Notes: a model not told the origin generated them from the letters alone. A stretch of DNA of 64,000 nucleotides from Sutcliffiella horikoshii (GCF_021991925.1 NZ_RXZI01000002.1:794857-858856); one strand, 5' to 3'; counted from the stretch's first letter, positions 51,922 to 62,035 are shown. Program-made: numbers and translations.

Positions 51922-53295
51922 ATGTTAGGTTTTTTACAGAAAATCGGTAAATCCCTGATGCTTCCGATCGCAATTATGCCTGCTGCTGCCTTGCTACTAC
52001 GTTTAGGGCAAGAGGACTTATTAAATATCCCTTTCATATCCGCAGCAGGAAATGCTGTATTTGGAAATCTTGCATTATTATTTGCCATCGGAGTTGCCAT
52101 CGGGTTTTCAAGGGATGGTAGTGGGGCAGCGGCACTTGCTGGAGCAGTTGGTTACTTCGTACTGACCAATGGCGCGGCAGCCATCAATGAATCTATCAAT
52201 ATGGGAGTGCTTGGAGGAATCATCTCAGGGATTATAGCGGGTCTCCTCTATAATAAATACTATAATATCAAACTTCCGGACTGGCTTGGGTTCTTTGGTG
52301 GTAGGCGCTTTGTACCGATCATCACCTCTCTTGCCATGTTACTTCTTGCCTTTTTATTCGGGTATCTATGGCCACCAGTTCAATCGTTCATCGATGGTAT
52401 CGGGGAATGGATCATTGGTGCAGGGGCTACGGGAGTAGGGATTTTTGGTTTCTTAAACAGATTGTTGATTCCACTAGGGCTTCACCATATCCTAAATACC
52501 ATTGTATGGTTTGAGTTTGGCTCCTTTACTAATGCAGCTGGAGAGGTGGTCAAAGGAGATCTATGGCGATTCCTTGCAGGTGATGCATCTGCAGGTATCT
52601 TTATGGCCGGCTTCTTCCTTATCATGATGTTCGGACTGCCAGGGGCAGCCCTTGCAATGATAGCAGCAGCCAAAAAAGAACGGAGAAAGGCAATGGCCGG
52701 TGCCCTGATCGGATTGGCTTTTACTTCTTTCTTAACAGGGATTACGGAGCCAATCGAGTTTTCATTCATGTTCCTATCTCCAATTCTCTACCTGATACAC
52801 GCCTTCCTGACAGGAACAGCCATGTCAGTCGCCTACTTGCTTGATATCCATCACGGATTCGGTTTCTCGGCAGGTGCCATTGACTATCTATTAAACTTTG
52901 GAATTGCCCAAAAGCCTATTCTTCTTGCAGGTGTAGGTCTGGTGTACGGAGGATTGTATTTCGTTATCTTCTACTTCCTGATCAAGAAGCTTGATCTGAA
53001 GACGCCTGGACGCGAAGATGAAGTAGCAGGAGAATTCACACAAAGTGCTGATAAAGGAAACTACGCGGAACTAGCAGATGGCTATCTGGCGGCACTTGGA
53101 GGAAAAGAAAATGTCTTGGAGATCGATAATTGTGTCACAAGACTTCGACTGAAAGTGAACGACACTTCAGTTATAGATGAAGCAAAGCTGAAAGAGCTTG
53201 GGGCAAAAGGAATCGTCAAACTGAGCAAAACAAACATGCAGGTCATCGTCGGAACAGATGTAGAGTTCCTTGGAGATGAGCTGAGGAAGAAGTAA
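51922..53295 (+). CDS. nagP: PTS EIICB, N-acetylglucosamine-specific (NagP)
   Basis: 457 residues from ATG 51922 (AGAGGTG upstream; the TTG at 51916 is too close). Glucose-superfamily EIIC with start LGFLQKIGKSLMLPIA and a late TGITEPIEFSFMF segment, followed by the EIIB domain with phosphorylated Cys in NCVTRLRL. No EIIA domain, so a separate EIIA is needed. The sequence resembles NagP/NagE more than MurP; it would take up the GlcNAc set free by NagZ. Confidence 0.88.
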   Translation: MLGFLQKIGKSLMLPIAIMPAAALLLRLGQEDLLNIPFISAAGNAVFGNLALLFAIGVAIGFSRDGSGAAALAGAVGYFVLTNGAAAINESINMGVLGGIISGIIAGLLYNKYYNIKLPDWLGFFGGRRFVPIITSLAMLLLAFLFGYLWPPVQSFIDGIGEWIIGAGATGVGIFGFLNRLLIPLGLHHILNTIVWFEFGSFTNAAGEVVKGDLWRFLAGDASAGIFMAGFFLIMMFGLPGAALAMIAAAKKERRKAMAGALIGLAFTSFLTGITEPIEFSFMFLSPILYLIHAFLTGTAMSVAYLLDIHHGFGFSAGAIDYLLNFGIAQKPILLAGVGLVYGGLYFVIFYFLIKKLDLKTPGREDEVAGEFTQSADKGNYAELADGYLAALGGKENVLEIDNCVTRLRLKVNDTSVIDEAKLKELGAKGIVKLSKTNMQVIVGTDVEFLGDELRKK

Positions 53296-53334
53296 AGGGA
53301 AGTTTTTCCTTGATAACTTTATATGCTTGTTGAA

Positions 53335-53370
53335 AATACCTAGACGGGGATATCTCGTTTAGGTATTTTT
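53335..53370 (+). terminator. Intrinsic terminator after nagP
   Basis: AATACCTAGACG pairs with CGTTTAGGTATT (one G-T pair) and five T follow. Confidence 0.88.
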
Positions 53371-53457
53371 ATGTTACTGATGGATTACATATAATTTTAT
53401 TTTCCTCCTCTATTTTCTGTTAATATAGTAGAAATGAAACTCCGGGAGGATTTACAT

Positions 53458-55050
53458 ATGTTGAAGAAATTGAGATTGAGGCCTCTCATTATATTATTGG
53501 TATGTCTGGTAGTCGTGCTATCCCTTTTAATAACGGATATCTTGATAAGCCAGCACGTAACGAAAACGATCAAGGAAGACCAAGAAGAGAAAGCCAAGAC
53601 AATTGCAAGGATTGTTGCGAAGGATGATAAAGTTAGACAGGGATTGATAGTGGAAGAAAAAACGCCAGATATTCAGTCCTATACACAAGATATTTTGGAA
53701 ACGGCAGATGTTTTATTTATTGTCGTAATGGATATGGACGGGATCAGAAAGTCGCATCCAAATGAAGAAAATATAGGTCTTCCATTTGAAGGTGGGGATG
53801 AAAAAGCGGTTCTTGAAGGTGAGGAGAGTACATCCATATCCAAAGGGACAATGGTGACCTCTTTGCGTACCTTCACCCCTGTTTATGATCAACAAGGGAA
53901 CCAGATTGGAGCCGTTGCAGTAGGGATATCCCTTGATAAGGTAGAAGATACTGTATTTGCTAGCCACTTAAAGCTACTTATCGGTTCATTATTCGGCTTG
54001 ATTGCAGGCTTAATTGGTGCGATTTTGATCGCTGCCTATATTAAAAAGACGTTGTATGGCTTAGAGCCTTTTGCCATTGCTAAAATCCTGCAGGAGAGGG
54101 ACACGATGCTCCAGTCTGTGCGGGAGGGAATTATTGCGGTTGATAAAGAAGCCAGGATAGTGCTTGTAAATAAATCCGCACTTGCTATTTTCCAAAAGGC
54201 AGGACTTGAGGGCAATCCCGTGGGAATGAAAGTAAGTGAGTATATGCCTAGTTCCCGTCTGGACAGAGTACTGACCTCTGGAACGCCGGAATTGGACGAA
54301 GAACTTGAGATCAACGGGATGTCCTGTCTCGTCAATAGGGTTCCGCTCCAAGTGGATGGTCATGTGGTAGGAGCGATCTCGACCTTTCGTGATAAAACGG
54401 AAGTGGATATATTGGCAGAACAGCTGACAGGTGTTAAATCATATGCAGAAGCTTTAAGGGCTCAATCTCATGAATTTATGAATAAACTTCAAGTCATTTT
54501 GGGAATGGTCAGGCTGAAGAATTATGATCAACTCTCAAGTTTTATAAATGAAACGGTCCAAAATCGTCACAAAGAAATAGGCGTCGTCACGACGAAAATA
54601 GAAAATCCGGTTCTATCAGGCTTCATTTTGGGCAAATTGAGTGTTGCCAGGGAGTCAGGAGTACAACTGTCAATCAACACGAAAACGGTGATTCCCGAAT
54701 CTGTTCCATCCAATACCGTTCATGAACTGATCACTATACTAGGAAACTTGATTGATAATGGCATGGAAGCAGTAAAATATAGGGAGATTAAAGAGGTCAA
54801 TATCACAATATCTAAAAATGAAGACGTGCTTACCATTGTGGTAGAAGATTCCGGTAGCGGGATCAAGGACGTGGTTCTTAAAAATATATTCTCCAAAGGG
54901 TACTCTACAAAAGGTCCCAACCGTGGATACGGGTTATTCCTCGTGAAAAAAAGTGTGGATAAACTTGGAGGGACACTAGTAGTGGATACATTTCAAAACA
55001 AAGGGACCACTTTTCAAATAGATATCCCATATGGAGGTGAACAACCATGA
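53458..55050 (+). CDS. maeK: Malate sensor histidine kinase (MaeK/CitA family)
   Basis: 530 residues from ATG 53458 with GGGAGG upstream; the ATG at 53434 lies before it. Two membrane helices (about 8-30 and 170-192) enclose a PAS-like carboxylate sensor with the family motif SHPNEENIGLPFEGGDE. Then a cytoplasmic PAS, the His in QSHEFMNKLQVILG and the ATPase domain (NLIDNGMEA, EDSGSGI, GYGLFLVKK). Stop overlaps maeR by four bases. Assigned MaeK rather than CitS or DctS because of the malate genes that follow. Confidence 0.85.
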   Translation: MLKKLRLRPLIILLVCLVVVLSLLITDILISQHVTKTIKEDQEEKAKTIARIVAKDDKVRQGLIVEEKTPDIQSYTQDILETADVLFIVVMDMDGIRKSHPNEENIGLPFEGGDEKAVLEGEESTSISKGTMVTSLRTFTPVYDQQGNQIGAVAVGISLDKVEDTVFASHLKLLIGSLFGLIAGLIGAILIAAYIKKTLYGLEPFAIAKILQERDTMLQSVREGIIAVDKEARIVLVNKSALAIFQKAGLEGNPVGMKVSEYMPSSRLDRVLTSGTPELDEELEINGMSCLVNRVPLQVDGHVVGAISTFRDKTEVDILAEQLTGVKSYAEALRAQSHEFMNKLQVILGMVRLKNYDQLSSFINETVQNRHKEIGVVTTKIENPVLSGFILGKLSVARESGVQLSINTKTVIPESVPSNTVHELITILGNLIDNGMEAVKYREIKEVNITISKNEDVLTIVVEDSGSGIKDVVLKNIFSKGYSTKGPNRGYGLFLVKKSVDKLGGTLVVDTFQNKGTTFQIDIPYGGEQP

Positions 55051-55757
55051 TTAAAGTCTTGATTCTAGATGATGATCCTATGGTAGCAGAATTCAATAAA
55101 CGGTACCTTGAAGAGTTGGACGGATTTACTTTGGTAGATATTGTTCATACCCCTGATGCCGCCCAAGATATTCTGCAGAAAAAAGAAGTGGACCTTTTTC
55201 TACTTGACAATTTTATGCCAGGAAAAACAGGTCTTGAACTAATGAGGAATTTAAGAACAGTACAAGCCCGTTTGGACGTCATTTTTATTACAGCTGCATC
55301 TGATTCCCAAACCATTCAAGCAGCTTTAAGCTATGGGGCTTTTGATTATCTTATCAAACCTTTTGAATTTGATAGATTTAAGCAGTCACTCCTAAGATAT
55401 AAAGATAAATGGACCCTGTTATCCAATCAACAGGTCTTTAACCAAAAAGAACTAGATCAACGGATACTTCATCAGCAACATCAAGCAATGGAAGCAGAAA
55501 GTCTACCTAAAGGATTGACAAAAGCGACCTTGAAAGTGGTAATGGACGCAATACAACTGAAAAAATCCGACTCCTTTTCCACAGAGGATATTGCAGAAAT
55601 CACTCAAATATCCAGAGTATCCATCAGAAAGTATTTAAAATTCCTGAAGAGTATCGGCGTACTAGGGGAAAGGATGACGTACGGAACAATCGGCAGGCCC
55701 ATTTATCAATACGTCTATAAAGAAATGAACGTGGATGTACTTTCGAAGTACTATTAA
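55047..55757 (+). CDS. maeR: Malate response regulator (MaeR/CitB family)
   Basis: 236 residues. Receiver domain with LDDDPMVA, phosphoacceptor Asp54 (FLLDNFMPG) and Lys in YLIKPFEF. A C-terminal winged-helix of the CitB type (FSTEDIAEITQISRVSIRKYLKFL). Likely activates the malic enzyme and maeN units. Confidence 0.87.
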   Translation: MIKVLILDDDPMVAEFNKRYLEELDGFTLVDIVHTPDAAQDILQKKEVDLFLLDNFMPGKTGLELMRNLRTVQARLDVIFITAASDSQTIQAALSYGAFDYLIKPFEFDRFKQSLLRYKDKWTLLSNQQVFNQKELDQRILHQQHQAMEAESLPKGLTKATLKVVMDAIQLKKSDSFSTEDIAEITQISRVSIRKYLKFLKSIGVLGERMTYGTIGRPIYQYVYKEMNVDVLSKYY

Positions 55758-55786
55758 AAAAGTGACCAGTCTTGGTCACTTTTTTT
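55756..55786 (+). terminator. Intrinsic terminator after maeR
   Basis: AAGTGACCA pairs with TGGTCACTT across a four-base loop, and seven T follow. Confidence 0.92.
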
Positions 55787-55856
55787 AGTTACAAAACTCG
55801 TATATTACTTTATTAATCTATGAAAATTCCATCTATCCAAGTAGGATGAAAAAAAG

Positions 55857-55870
55857 TGAAAGCGATTTCT
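55857..55870 (+). promoter_or_regulatory. cre site before the malic enzyme gene
   Basis: TGAAAGCGATTTCT agrees with the cre consensus except for the last base and ends 17 bases before the preferred ATG. Confidence 0.5.
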
Positions 55871-55887
55871 TTAAAGGAGAGATGGAT

Positions 55888-57078
55888 ATGAAAGGAACGA
55901 ATTTGAAAGAGAAAGCTTTGAATCTTCATCGGGAGAATGCTGGAAAGATTGCTATCGTCAGCAAGATTGATATACAAACGGAAGATGATTTAAGTCTAGC
56001 TTATACCCCTGGTGTAGCGGATGTCTGCAAAGAGATTGCCAAAGACTCAAATAAGGTTAATTCCTTAACATCAAGAGGCAATATGGTGGCGGTTGTGACA
56101 GATGGTACCGCAGTGCTGGGTCTTGGAGATATCGGCCCTAAAGCAGCGATGCCTGTCATGGAAGGAAAGAGTATCCTCTTCAAGCAGTTTGCAGATATAG
56201 ATGCATTTCCGATTTGTCTTGATACCACAGATGTGGATGAAATTGTATCCATTGTCAAAGCGCTTCAGCCAACCTTTGCGGGGATCAATTTAGAAGATAT
56301 TGCTGCACCAAGGTGTTTCGAAATAGAAGAGCGATTAAAAAATGATTTGGACATCCCGGTGTTCCATGATGACCAGCATGGGACGGCAATTGTTATATTG
56401 GGTGCATTGATCAATGCATTAAAGCTGATAAAGAAACCGATGGAGACGACTAAAATCGTCATCAACGGAGCAGGGGCTGCAGGAATTTCCATTGCGAAGC
56501 TTCTTTTGACGGCGGGCTTTGCGGATATTTCACTTGTCAGCCTCGAAGGTATAGTTTGTGAAGGACTGGATTGGATGAATGCCTCTCAAGCAGAGATAGC
56601 GAAAAGAACGAATCTACACCAGATTAATGGAACACTTAATGAAGCTATCTCCGGTGCAGATGTATTCATCGGCGTTTCCGGCCCGGCCGCTTTGAAGCAG
56701 AGTCATATCATGAAAATGGCAAAAGATCCAATCGTCTTTGCACTTGCAAATCCTATCCCAGAGATTTATCCGGAAGAGGCCTTGGCCGCTGGGGCAGCAG
56801 TGGTTGGAACGGGTCGCTCCGATTATCCAAACCAAATCAATAATCTATTGGCTTTCCCAGGAATATTCAGGGGAGCCCTTGATTCCGGAGCAACCGATAT
56901 CACAGAAGAAATGAAAATCGCTGCTGCTTATGCCATTGCAAAAATGGTAGGCGAAAAAGAGCTGAGTGCAAATTATATCATTCCAAGCGCATTGGACAAG
57001 CAGGTGGCTGTGGAAGTAGCCAAAGCTGTCGCAAGTAATGCTAAAAAGAAATCCATCCAATCAAGTTCTGTATCTTAA
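55888..57078 (+). CDS. Malic enzyme, short YtsJ-type
   Basis: 396 residues from ATG 55888, which has AAAGGAG nine bases upstream; an in-frame ATG at 55846 would place the cre site inside the gene. Short bacterial malic enzyme: [29 protein letters not shown], metal ligands in [11 protein letters not shown] and NAD(P) motif [13 protein letters not shown]. Converts malate to pyruvate and CO2. Cofactor preference (NAD or NADP) is not decided. Shares control with maeN. Confidence 0.92.
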   Translation: MKGTNLKEKALNLHRENAGKIAIVSKIDIQTEDDLSLAYTPGVADVCKEIAKDSNKVNSLTSRGNMVAVVTDGTAVLGLGDIGPKAAMPVMEGKSILFKQFADIDAFPICLDTTDVDEIVSIVKALQPTFAGINLEDIAAPRCFEIEERLKNDLDIPVFHDDQHGTAIVILGALINALKLIKKPMETTKIVINGAGAAGISIAKLLLTAGFADISLVSLEGIVCEGLDWMNASQAEIAKRTNLHQINGTLNEAISGADVFIGVSGPAALKQSHIMKMAKDPIVFALANPIPEIYPEEALAAGAAVVGTGRSDYPNQINNLLAFPGIFRGALDSGATDITEEMKIAAAYAIAKMVGEKELSANYIIPSALDKQVAVEVAKAVASNAKKKSIQSSSVS

Positions 57079-57092
57079 AAGATGCAGAACTT
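57062..57092 (+). other. Hairpin between malic enzyme gene and maeN
   Basis: CAAGTTCTG.ATCTT pairs with AAGAT.CAGAACTTG with no T run behind it. It overlaps the stop codon of the malic enzyme gene. Possibly an mRNA processing or stability element. Confidence 0.55.
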
Positions 57093-57128
57093 GGTGCTCA
57101 ATATTTTTAGAAAAGGGAGTTGTTCTAC

Positions 57129-58460
57129 ATGGAGCAAGCTGTAAAAAAGAACACAGACACTCTACCTTCCAACAAAAAAACAAAAATTTATTCTATTCCC
57201 AATCAACAAGGTGTAAGCATTTTTAATATACCAGTAGTATGGTTTGCCGTATTCCTTGTTTTGACAGCGCTGGCTGTATACACGGACAATCTGCCAACTG
57301 GTATGATAGGTGCGCTCCTTGTCATGGTAGTATTTGGGGAAGCATTAGGTTGGATAGGCGACCGTTTACCTATCATCAAGACCTTTCTCGGCGGAGGAGC
57401 CATTGTCGCAATTTTTGGTTCCGCTTACATGGTGTATAGTGGGATGTTACCAGAGAGTGTTTCAACCTCCATCAACGACTTTATGACAACGGGAGGCTTC
57501 CTTGATTTTTATATTGCAGCCTTGATCACAGGCAGTATTTTAGGGATGAACTCCCAAATGCTTGTAAAAGTAGGCGTCCGATTCTTCTTGCCGATCATGG
57601 GTGCGGTGCTCGGTGCAATGGCTATCGCTGCTATTGTCGGTATGCTGGTCGGATTCACACTCCAGGAAGCGGTATTAGTCATTACCCTGCCGATACTTGG
57701 TGGTGGAATGGGTGCCGGTGCAGTACCTATGAGTCAAATCTATTCGGAACTTTTAGGAAACAGTCCTAGCTATTATATATCTATCTTGGTGCCGGCATTG
57801 GCCCTTGGAAATGTATTTGCGATTGTCCTTGCAAGCGCATTGAATGTGTTGGGGAACAAGATGCCAAGCCTCTCAGGAAATGGAGTCTTAATGAAAGGTT
57901 TTACGTATGAAAAAACAGTACAAAAATACGAAATAGGAAAAATGGGTGCCGGGATGGCAGCGGCGTTAACTTTCTTTACTATCGGTTTCTTATTGGATGG
58001 ATTGATGCCGTTGCATCCATATGCCATCATGATCATTTTGATTGCCATTGTAAAAATAGCTAACCTTCTGCCATCATCAGTCGTGGAAGGAGCGAGCCAG
58101 TGGTATCAGTTCGTTGCGAAAAACTGGACGTTGGCATTACTGTTTGGAATCGGTGTCGCATATACCGACCTAGAAGCAGTGTTGAATGCACTGAGCGTAC
58201 AGTACATCCTTATTGTTGCTGGTGTGGTAGTAGGAGCTGTAATCGGTGCGGGTCTTCTAGGAAAGCTTGTAGGTTTTTATCCGATCGAATCAGCCATCAC
58301 AGCAGGACTATGCATGGCAAATATGGGTGGAACAGGGGATGTTGCCGTATTATCTGCCGCAAAGAGAATGGAATTGATGCCATTTGCCCAGATTTCTTCA
58401 AGATTAGGTGGAGCATTAATTCTGCTGGGAGCAGGATTGATCATTCCTTTGTTCTTATAA
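57129..58460 (+). CDS. maeN: 2-hydroxycarboxylate (malate) transporter MaeN
   Basis: 443 residues from ATG 57129 (AAAGGGAG nine bases upstream). About eleven membrane helices and the family's glycine-rich re-entrant loop LGGGMGAGAVPMS; a second such loop near ANMGGTGDVAVL at the C-terminus. Sodium-coupled malate uptake in Bacillus. Its last 20 bases overlap the 3' end of the convergent EamA gene. Confidence 0.92.
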   Translation: MEQAVKKNTDTLPSNKKTKIYSIPNQQGVSIFNIPVVWFAVFLVLTALAVYTDNLPTGMIGALLVMVVFGEALGWIGDRLPIIKTFLGGGAIVAIFGSAYMVYSGMLPESVSTSINDFMTTGGFLDFYIAALITGSILGMNSQMLVKVGVRFFLPIMGAVLGAMAIAAIVGMLVGFTLQEAVLVITLPILGGGMGAGAVPMSQIYSELLGNSPSYYISILVPALALGNVFAIVLASALNVLGNKMPSLSGNGVLMKGFTYEKTVQKYEIGKMGAGMAAALTFFTIGFLLDGLMPLHPYAIMIILIAIVKIANLLPSSVVEGASQWYQFVAKNWTLALLFGIGVAYTDLEAVLNALSVQYILIVAGVVVGAVIGAGLLGKLVGFYPIESAITAGLCMANMGGTGDVAVLSAAKRMELMPFAQISSRLGGALILLGAGLIIPLFL

Positions 58461-59385
58461 AGAACCATGCTGAGATTTGACGTAACAGGGAGGGCACTAA
58501 CTGCCCATTAACAATCACAACACCTACTATAATAATTACACCACCGAATACACTGGTGACATTTATTCTTTCATGTAATAAGGTTAAAGCTGCAAGTAAA
58601 GTTGTAATAGGTTCTAAATATAAAAACATGGAAACCTTTGATGCTACCATTACTTCATGCGCTTTCCCCCAATACCAATAAGCAATACCAGACACAAATA
58701 TTCCAAGAAACAATAGGTGGGCCCATTCCCCGGCGTTAAGCAGGAGTAGGGATTCCCACCCTTTGTTTTTTATAAAAAAAGGAGTAGTTAGGATGAAACC
58801 TATAAAGCTCATATAAAAGGTTATGACTAGCGCGGGATAAGGGATACGGAGCCCTCTTAAAAGAATGGAATAGATAGCCCAGTTTAAGGTACTTAAAATC
58901 ATCAAAATAAACCCAATGTTCAAGGTAAGAGTGAAAGGCTGGCCACTTCTTGCGGAAGTAATCATAAATACACCAACTACAGCCAGAATCATTCCAATCG
59001 CTCTTGAAAGGGTCATTTTCTCGTGTAAGAAAAGCATAGATAGAAAAACAGTGAAAATAGGGGATAAAGAAATAAGCCATCCAGCAGCAGAGGCATCTAT
59101 CGTCAACAAGGCAGTCGCTTGCAATACTTGATGAACAAATACGCCTAAGATTCCCAACACTAGTAGATGGGGAATATACTTTAGAGAAATGGTTAATCGT
59201 TCGCGTGTTAGTACTAATAGAATCATTAAAAACAATGCTCCTATGCCAAACCTCGTTACCAATAAGGTGAAAGGATCAAGCTTATGCAAAACAGCCTTTG
59301 TGGACACAAATGAAATTCCCCAAAAACTGATGGCCATGGTAGCATACATGGAGGCAGTAAAAGTTTTTTTCATGGAGGTCATCAT
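58441..59385 (-). CDS. EamA/DMT family transporter
   Basis: 314 residues, ten membrane helices in two EamA repeats (WGISFVSTKAVLH..., later LNWAIYSILLRGL...). GGAAAGGAAG lies upstream of ATG 59385. Substrate unknown; amino acid or metabolite exporters are common in the family. Confidence 0.85.
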   Translation of the reverse strand: MMTSMKKTFTASMYATMAISFWGISFVSTKAVLHKLDPFTLLVTRFGIGALFLMILLVLTRERLTISLKYIPHLLVLGILGVFVHQVLQATALLTIDASAAGWLISLSPIFTVFLSMLFLHEKMTLSRAIGMILAVVGVFMITSARSGQPFTLTLNIGFILMILSTLNWAIYSILLRGLRIPYPALVITFYMSFIGFILTTPFFIKNKGWESLLLLNAGEWAHLLFLGIFVSGIAYWYWGKAHEVMVASKVSMFLYLEPITTLLAALTLLHERINVTSVFGGVIIIVGVVIVNGQLVPSLLRQISAWFFIRTKE

Positions 59386-59494
59386 CGCGCTATCTTCCTT
59401 TCCAATGAATATCTTTTACCATCGTATGCTTGTCCGGTTTTAAGATATTCTATTGAATGGAAAATAGTTTAAGGGAATTACTTAATTAGAAGAT

Positions 59495-59531
59495 CAAAAA
59501 AAGGCATCACTACAATGTAGTGGTGCCTTTG
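59495..59531 (-). terminator. Terminator of tRNA-Ala, minus strand
   Basis: On the minus strand AAAGGCACCACTAC pairs with GTAGTGATGCCTTT (one mismatch-type pair), followed by seven T. Confidence 0.9.
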
Positions 59532-59534
59532 ATA

Positions 59535-59606
59535 TGGAGCGGATGGGATTCGAACCCACGACCCCTTCGCTGCCAGCGAAGTATTCTCCCACTGAACTAC
59601 CGCCCC
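59535..59606 (-). tRNA. tRNA-Ala (GGC)
   Basis: The minus strand starts GGGGCGGTAGTTCAGTGGG. Anticodon stem CTTCG/CGAAG with loop CTGGCAG gives anticodon GGC. T arm GGGTTCGAATCCC, acceptor pairs GGGGCGG with CCGCTCC, discriminator A. The CCA end is not encoded (TAT follows). Single tRNA gene with its own terminator. Confidence 0.93.
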
Positions 59607-59669
59607 GATGCGACTGAATTTATTTTACCAAAAAATCAGCCTTTTGCAAACATTATTCGAAAAAAATTA

Positions 59670-60371
59670 TTAGTCCAAGTTTTCTACTTCAGCTTGGATG
59701 ACACCGGTCAATGATTTCAATTCATAATAGACATCTGTTGTGTATACTATCTTCTTGGTTGTGATGATACAGTTTAATACAATATCGTCTTTTTCTTCTT
59801 TTACTTTCACTCGCTTAATCGATAAGTTTTTATGATGAATCTCTTTCATGACCATGGTCAGGTCAACATCCTTTTCAAGGTAGATTTTCACTTTTATTTC
59901 TTTTTCCTTTAGTTTCTTTGGTCCTATCTTTTCAAAAAGGGAAGGAATGACCTTCACACCCAAGATGATAAAGATAACGCCAAAAGCACCTTCAATAAAA
60001 AATCCTGCACCTATTGTAATCCCCAATGCTGCAGAGGCCAATACCAATGCTGCTGTAGTCAAGCCGGAGATTGCTTCATTGCTTCTACGAAGTATCACGC
60101 CCGCTCCCAAAAATCCGATACCGCTAATTACATAGGAAGGAATACGTCCCGGATCCATGGGTCTCGAATACTCCTTTGAATAAAGAAAGGCGGATTCATA
60201 GGAGACGATGGTTAAGAGGCAAGCCATCACGGATACAATCACACATGTCTTTAATCCAAGTGGTTTTCCTTTTAATTCACGCTCTAGACCAATGATTATA
60301 CCTGCAAAGGTTGCAAAGATAAGCTTTACAACAAAGTCGTACTCGTCGATATATTCGAAAAATAATTCCAT
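59670..60371 (-). CDS. sapB: MgtC/SapB family membrane protein
   Basis: 233 residues from ATG 60371 with AGGAGGTG upstream. N-terminal MgtC domain: FAGIIIGLERELKGKPLGLKT, then GIGFLGAGVILR and LTTAALVLASAALGI, five helices; C-terminal cytoplasmic domain of about 80 residues. Same length as B. subtilis SapB. Function in Bacillus is unclear; MgtC elsewhere affects magnesium and phosphate balance. Confidence 0.88.
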   Translation of the reverse strand: MELFFEYIDEYDFVVKLIFATFAGIIIGLERELKGKPLGLKTCVIVSVMACLLTIVSYESAFLYSKEYSRPMDPGRIPSYVISGIGFLGAGVILRRSNEAISGLTTAALVLASAALGITIGAGFFIEGAFGVIFIILGVKVIPSLFEKIGPKKLKEKEIKVKIYLEKDVDLTMVMKEIHHKNLSIKRVKVKEEKDDIVLNCIITTKKIVYTTDVYYELKSLTGVIQAEVENLD

Positions 60372-60542
60372 ATGGCACCTCCTGTATAAAATGCTGTATG
60401 ATTCTTGTATAGGTTTCTTTCCATCGTTGCATGACAACTTTGGAAGCAACCTTTATAAATAACAAATGGTTAGAGAATTATAACAATATTCTGTACAATT
60501 AGAAAGTATAATTTAAGATGGAAATGGTTTGGGTGAAAGTGT

Positions 60543-61442
60543 ATGAATAAGTGGTTTAATCCTTATGTGGCTCTCGCGGTGGGAGTGATAACTGTCTCCA
60601 CCTCAGCCATATTTGTCAAACTGGCGGAAGCGCCAGCTGGAGTGGTGGCCTTCTATCGGTTATTCTTTTCTGTGTTATTTTTACTTCCCGTTTTTCTATA
60701 TAAATATGTAGGGGAATTAAAGAGAATTAGAAGAAGAGACTGGCTTTTTTCTGTTCTTGCCGGAGTATTTTTGGCTTTTCATTTTATCTTATGGTTTGAA
60801 TCCTTGAACTATACCAGTGTGGCTAGTTCTACAGTACTCGTCACACTTCAACCATTGTTTGCCTTTATAGGGACATACCTGTTTTTCCAGGAAAGGCTCA
60901 GTAAAAAAGCGATTATCAGTGGCATCATCGCCATTCTCGGGAGTGTTGTGATCAGCTGGGGAGATTTTAGAATAAGTGGAATGGCTCTTTTCGGAGATAT
61001 CCTTGCGTTAATGGCATGTGCGCTGGTTACGGCCTACCTTCTATTCGGTCAGGATGTCAGAAAAAGACTATCGCTGGTTACCTATACATTCATTGTCTAT
61101 GGATTTAGCACTGTTACATTGTTATTTTATGTGCTGTTTACAGGTGATTCATTCACAGGCTATCCTGCATCAGATTGGGGATGGTTCATCCTGCTTGCCA
61201 TCTTCCCCACACTGTTGGGACACTCTTTATTTAACTGGGCAGTACGATATATCAGTACCAATGTGATATCCATGAGTATTCTCTTTGAGCCCATTGGTGC
61301 TGCAATTCTTGCATACTACGTATTAAACGAATCGGTAACATGGTCTCAATTCTTGGGAGGATCCCTAGTAATGTTAAGTGTAGGTTATTTTCTAAGAGAG
61401 AATAGAAAGAAAAATCACACCAATGTGTTAACCTCGGACTAA
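60543..61442 (+). CDS. EamA/DMT family transporter
   Basis: 299 residues, ten helices. First repeat STSAIFVKLAEAPAGVVAFYRLFFSVLFLLP and second PTLLGHSLFNWAVRYISTNVISMSILFEPIGAAILAY (as landmarks). A TATAAT box lies about 30 bases before the start. Followed 16 bases later by the GNAT gene. Confidence 0.86.
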   Translation: MNKWFNPYVALAVGVITVSTSAIFVKLAEAPAGVVAFYRLFFSVLFLLPVFLYKYVGELKRIRRRDWLFSVLAGVFLAFHFILWFESLNYTSVASSTVLVTLQPLFAFIGTYLFFQERLSKKAIISGIIAILGSVVISWGDFRISGMALFGDILALMACALVTAYLLFGQDVRKRLSLVTYTFIVYGFSTVTLLFYVLFTGDSFTGYPASDWGWFILLAIFPTLLGHSLFNWAVRYISTNVISMSILFEPIGAAILAYYVLNESVTWSQFLGGSLVMLSVGYFLRENRKKNHTNVLTSD

Positions 61443-61458
61443 AAAAGGGGGAGAGGAA

Positions 61459-61974
61459 ATGGAAGTAAGAATGGCGAAGCCAGGCGATGAATATGCAATT
61501 GCCGAGGTTCATGTGGAAAGTTGGAAAACCACCTATCAGGGTATTGTTGATGAAAACTATTTGCAAACATTATCTAAGAGCAGTCGAGCAGAGATGTGGA
61601 AAGGGGCTATTGCGCGGGGGTTCAGAGATAGTTGTTTATTCGTTGCATTAATAGAGGGGAAAATTGTGGGTTTTGCAAGCGGGGGACCTGAGCGTACGAA
61701 GAAATACGGAATAGACACGGAGTTGTATGCCATCTATTTGCTCAAAGAGATCCAGGGGAGAGGAATAGGTAAAAAACTCATTCAAGAAGTAGCAAGGTTC
61801 TTAAAGAAAAAGGACCATTCTTCCATGCTTGTATGGGTTCTAACAGAGAACCCTTGTAAGCATTTCTACCTTTCCTTCTTACCCGAAAAACTAGATACCG
61901 AACAAATAAAAATTGGTGAAAACAGTTACGAGGAAACGGCATACGTTTGGAAAGATTTGCAGAAGCTTTTATAG
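61459..61974 (+). CDS. GNAT family N-acetyltransferase
   Basis: 171 residues. Starts VRMAKPGDEYAIAEVHVESW; acetyl-CoA loop IQGRGIGKKLI at about 95-105 follows strand LYAIYLLKE. C-terminal strand DSYEETAYVWKDL-like (NSYEETAYVW). RBS GGGGGAGAGG. Substrate unknown. Confidence 0.87.
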   Translation: MEVRMAKPGDEYAIAEVHVESWKTTYQGIVDENYLQTLSKSSRAEMWKGAIARGFRDSCLFVALIEGKIVGFASGGPERTKKYGIDTELYAIYLLKEIQGRGIGKKLIQEVARFLKKKDHSSMLVWVLTENPCKHFYLSFLPEKLDTEQIKIGENSYEETAYVWKDLQKLL

Positions 61975-61980
61975 CGAAGA

Positions 61981-62006
61981 AAAAAAGCCGACATTGTCGG
62001 CTTTTA
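61981..62006. terminator. Intrinsic terminator after the GNAT gene
   Basis: AAAGCCGACA pairs with TGTCGGCTTT with a very short loop; T and A runs on both sides suggest it serves both strands. Confidence 0.85.
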
Positions 62007-62035
62007 GTATGATTTTCTATCTGAATATGTAAAGT

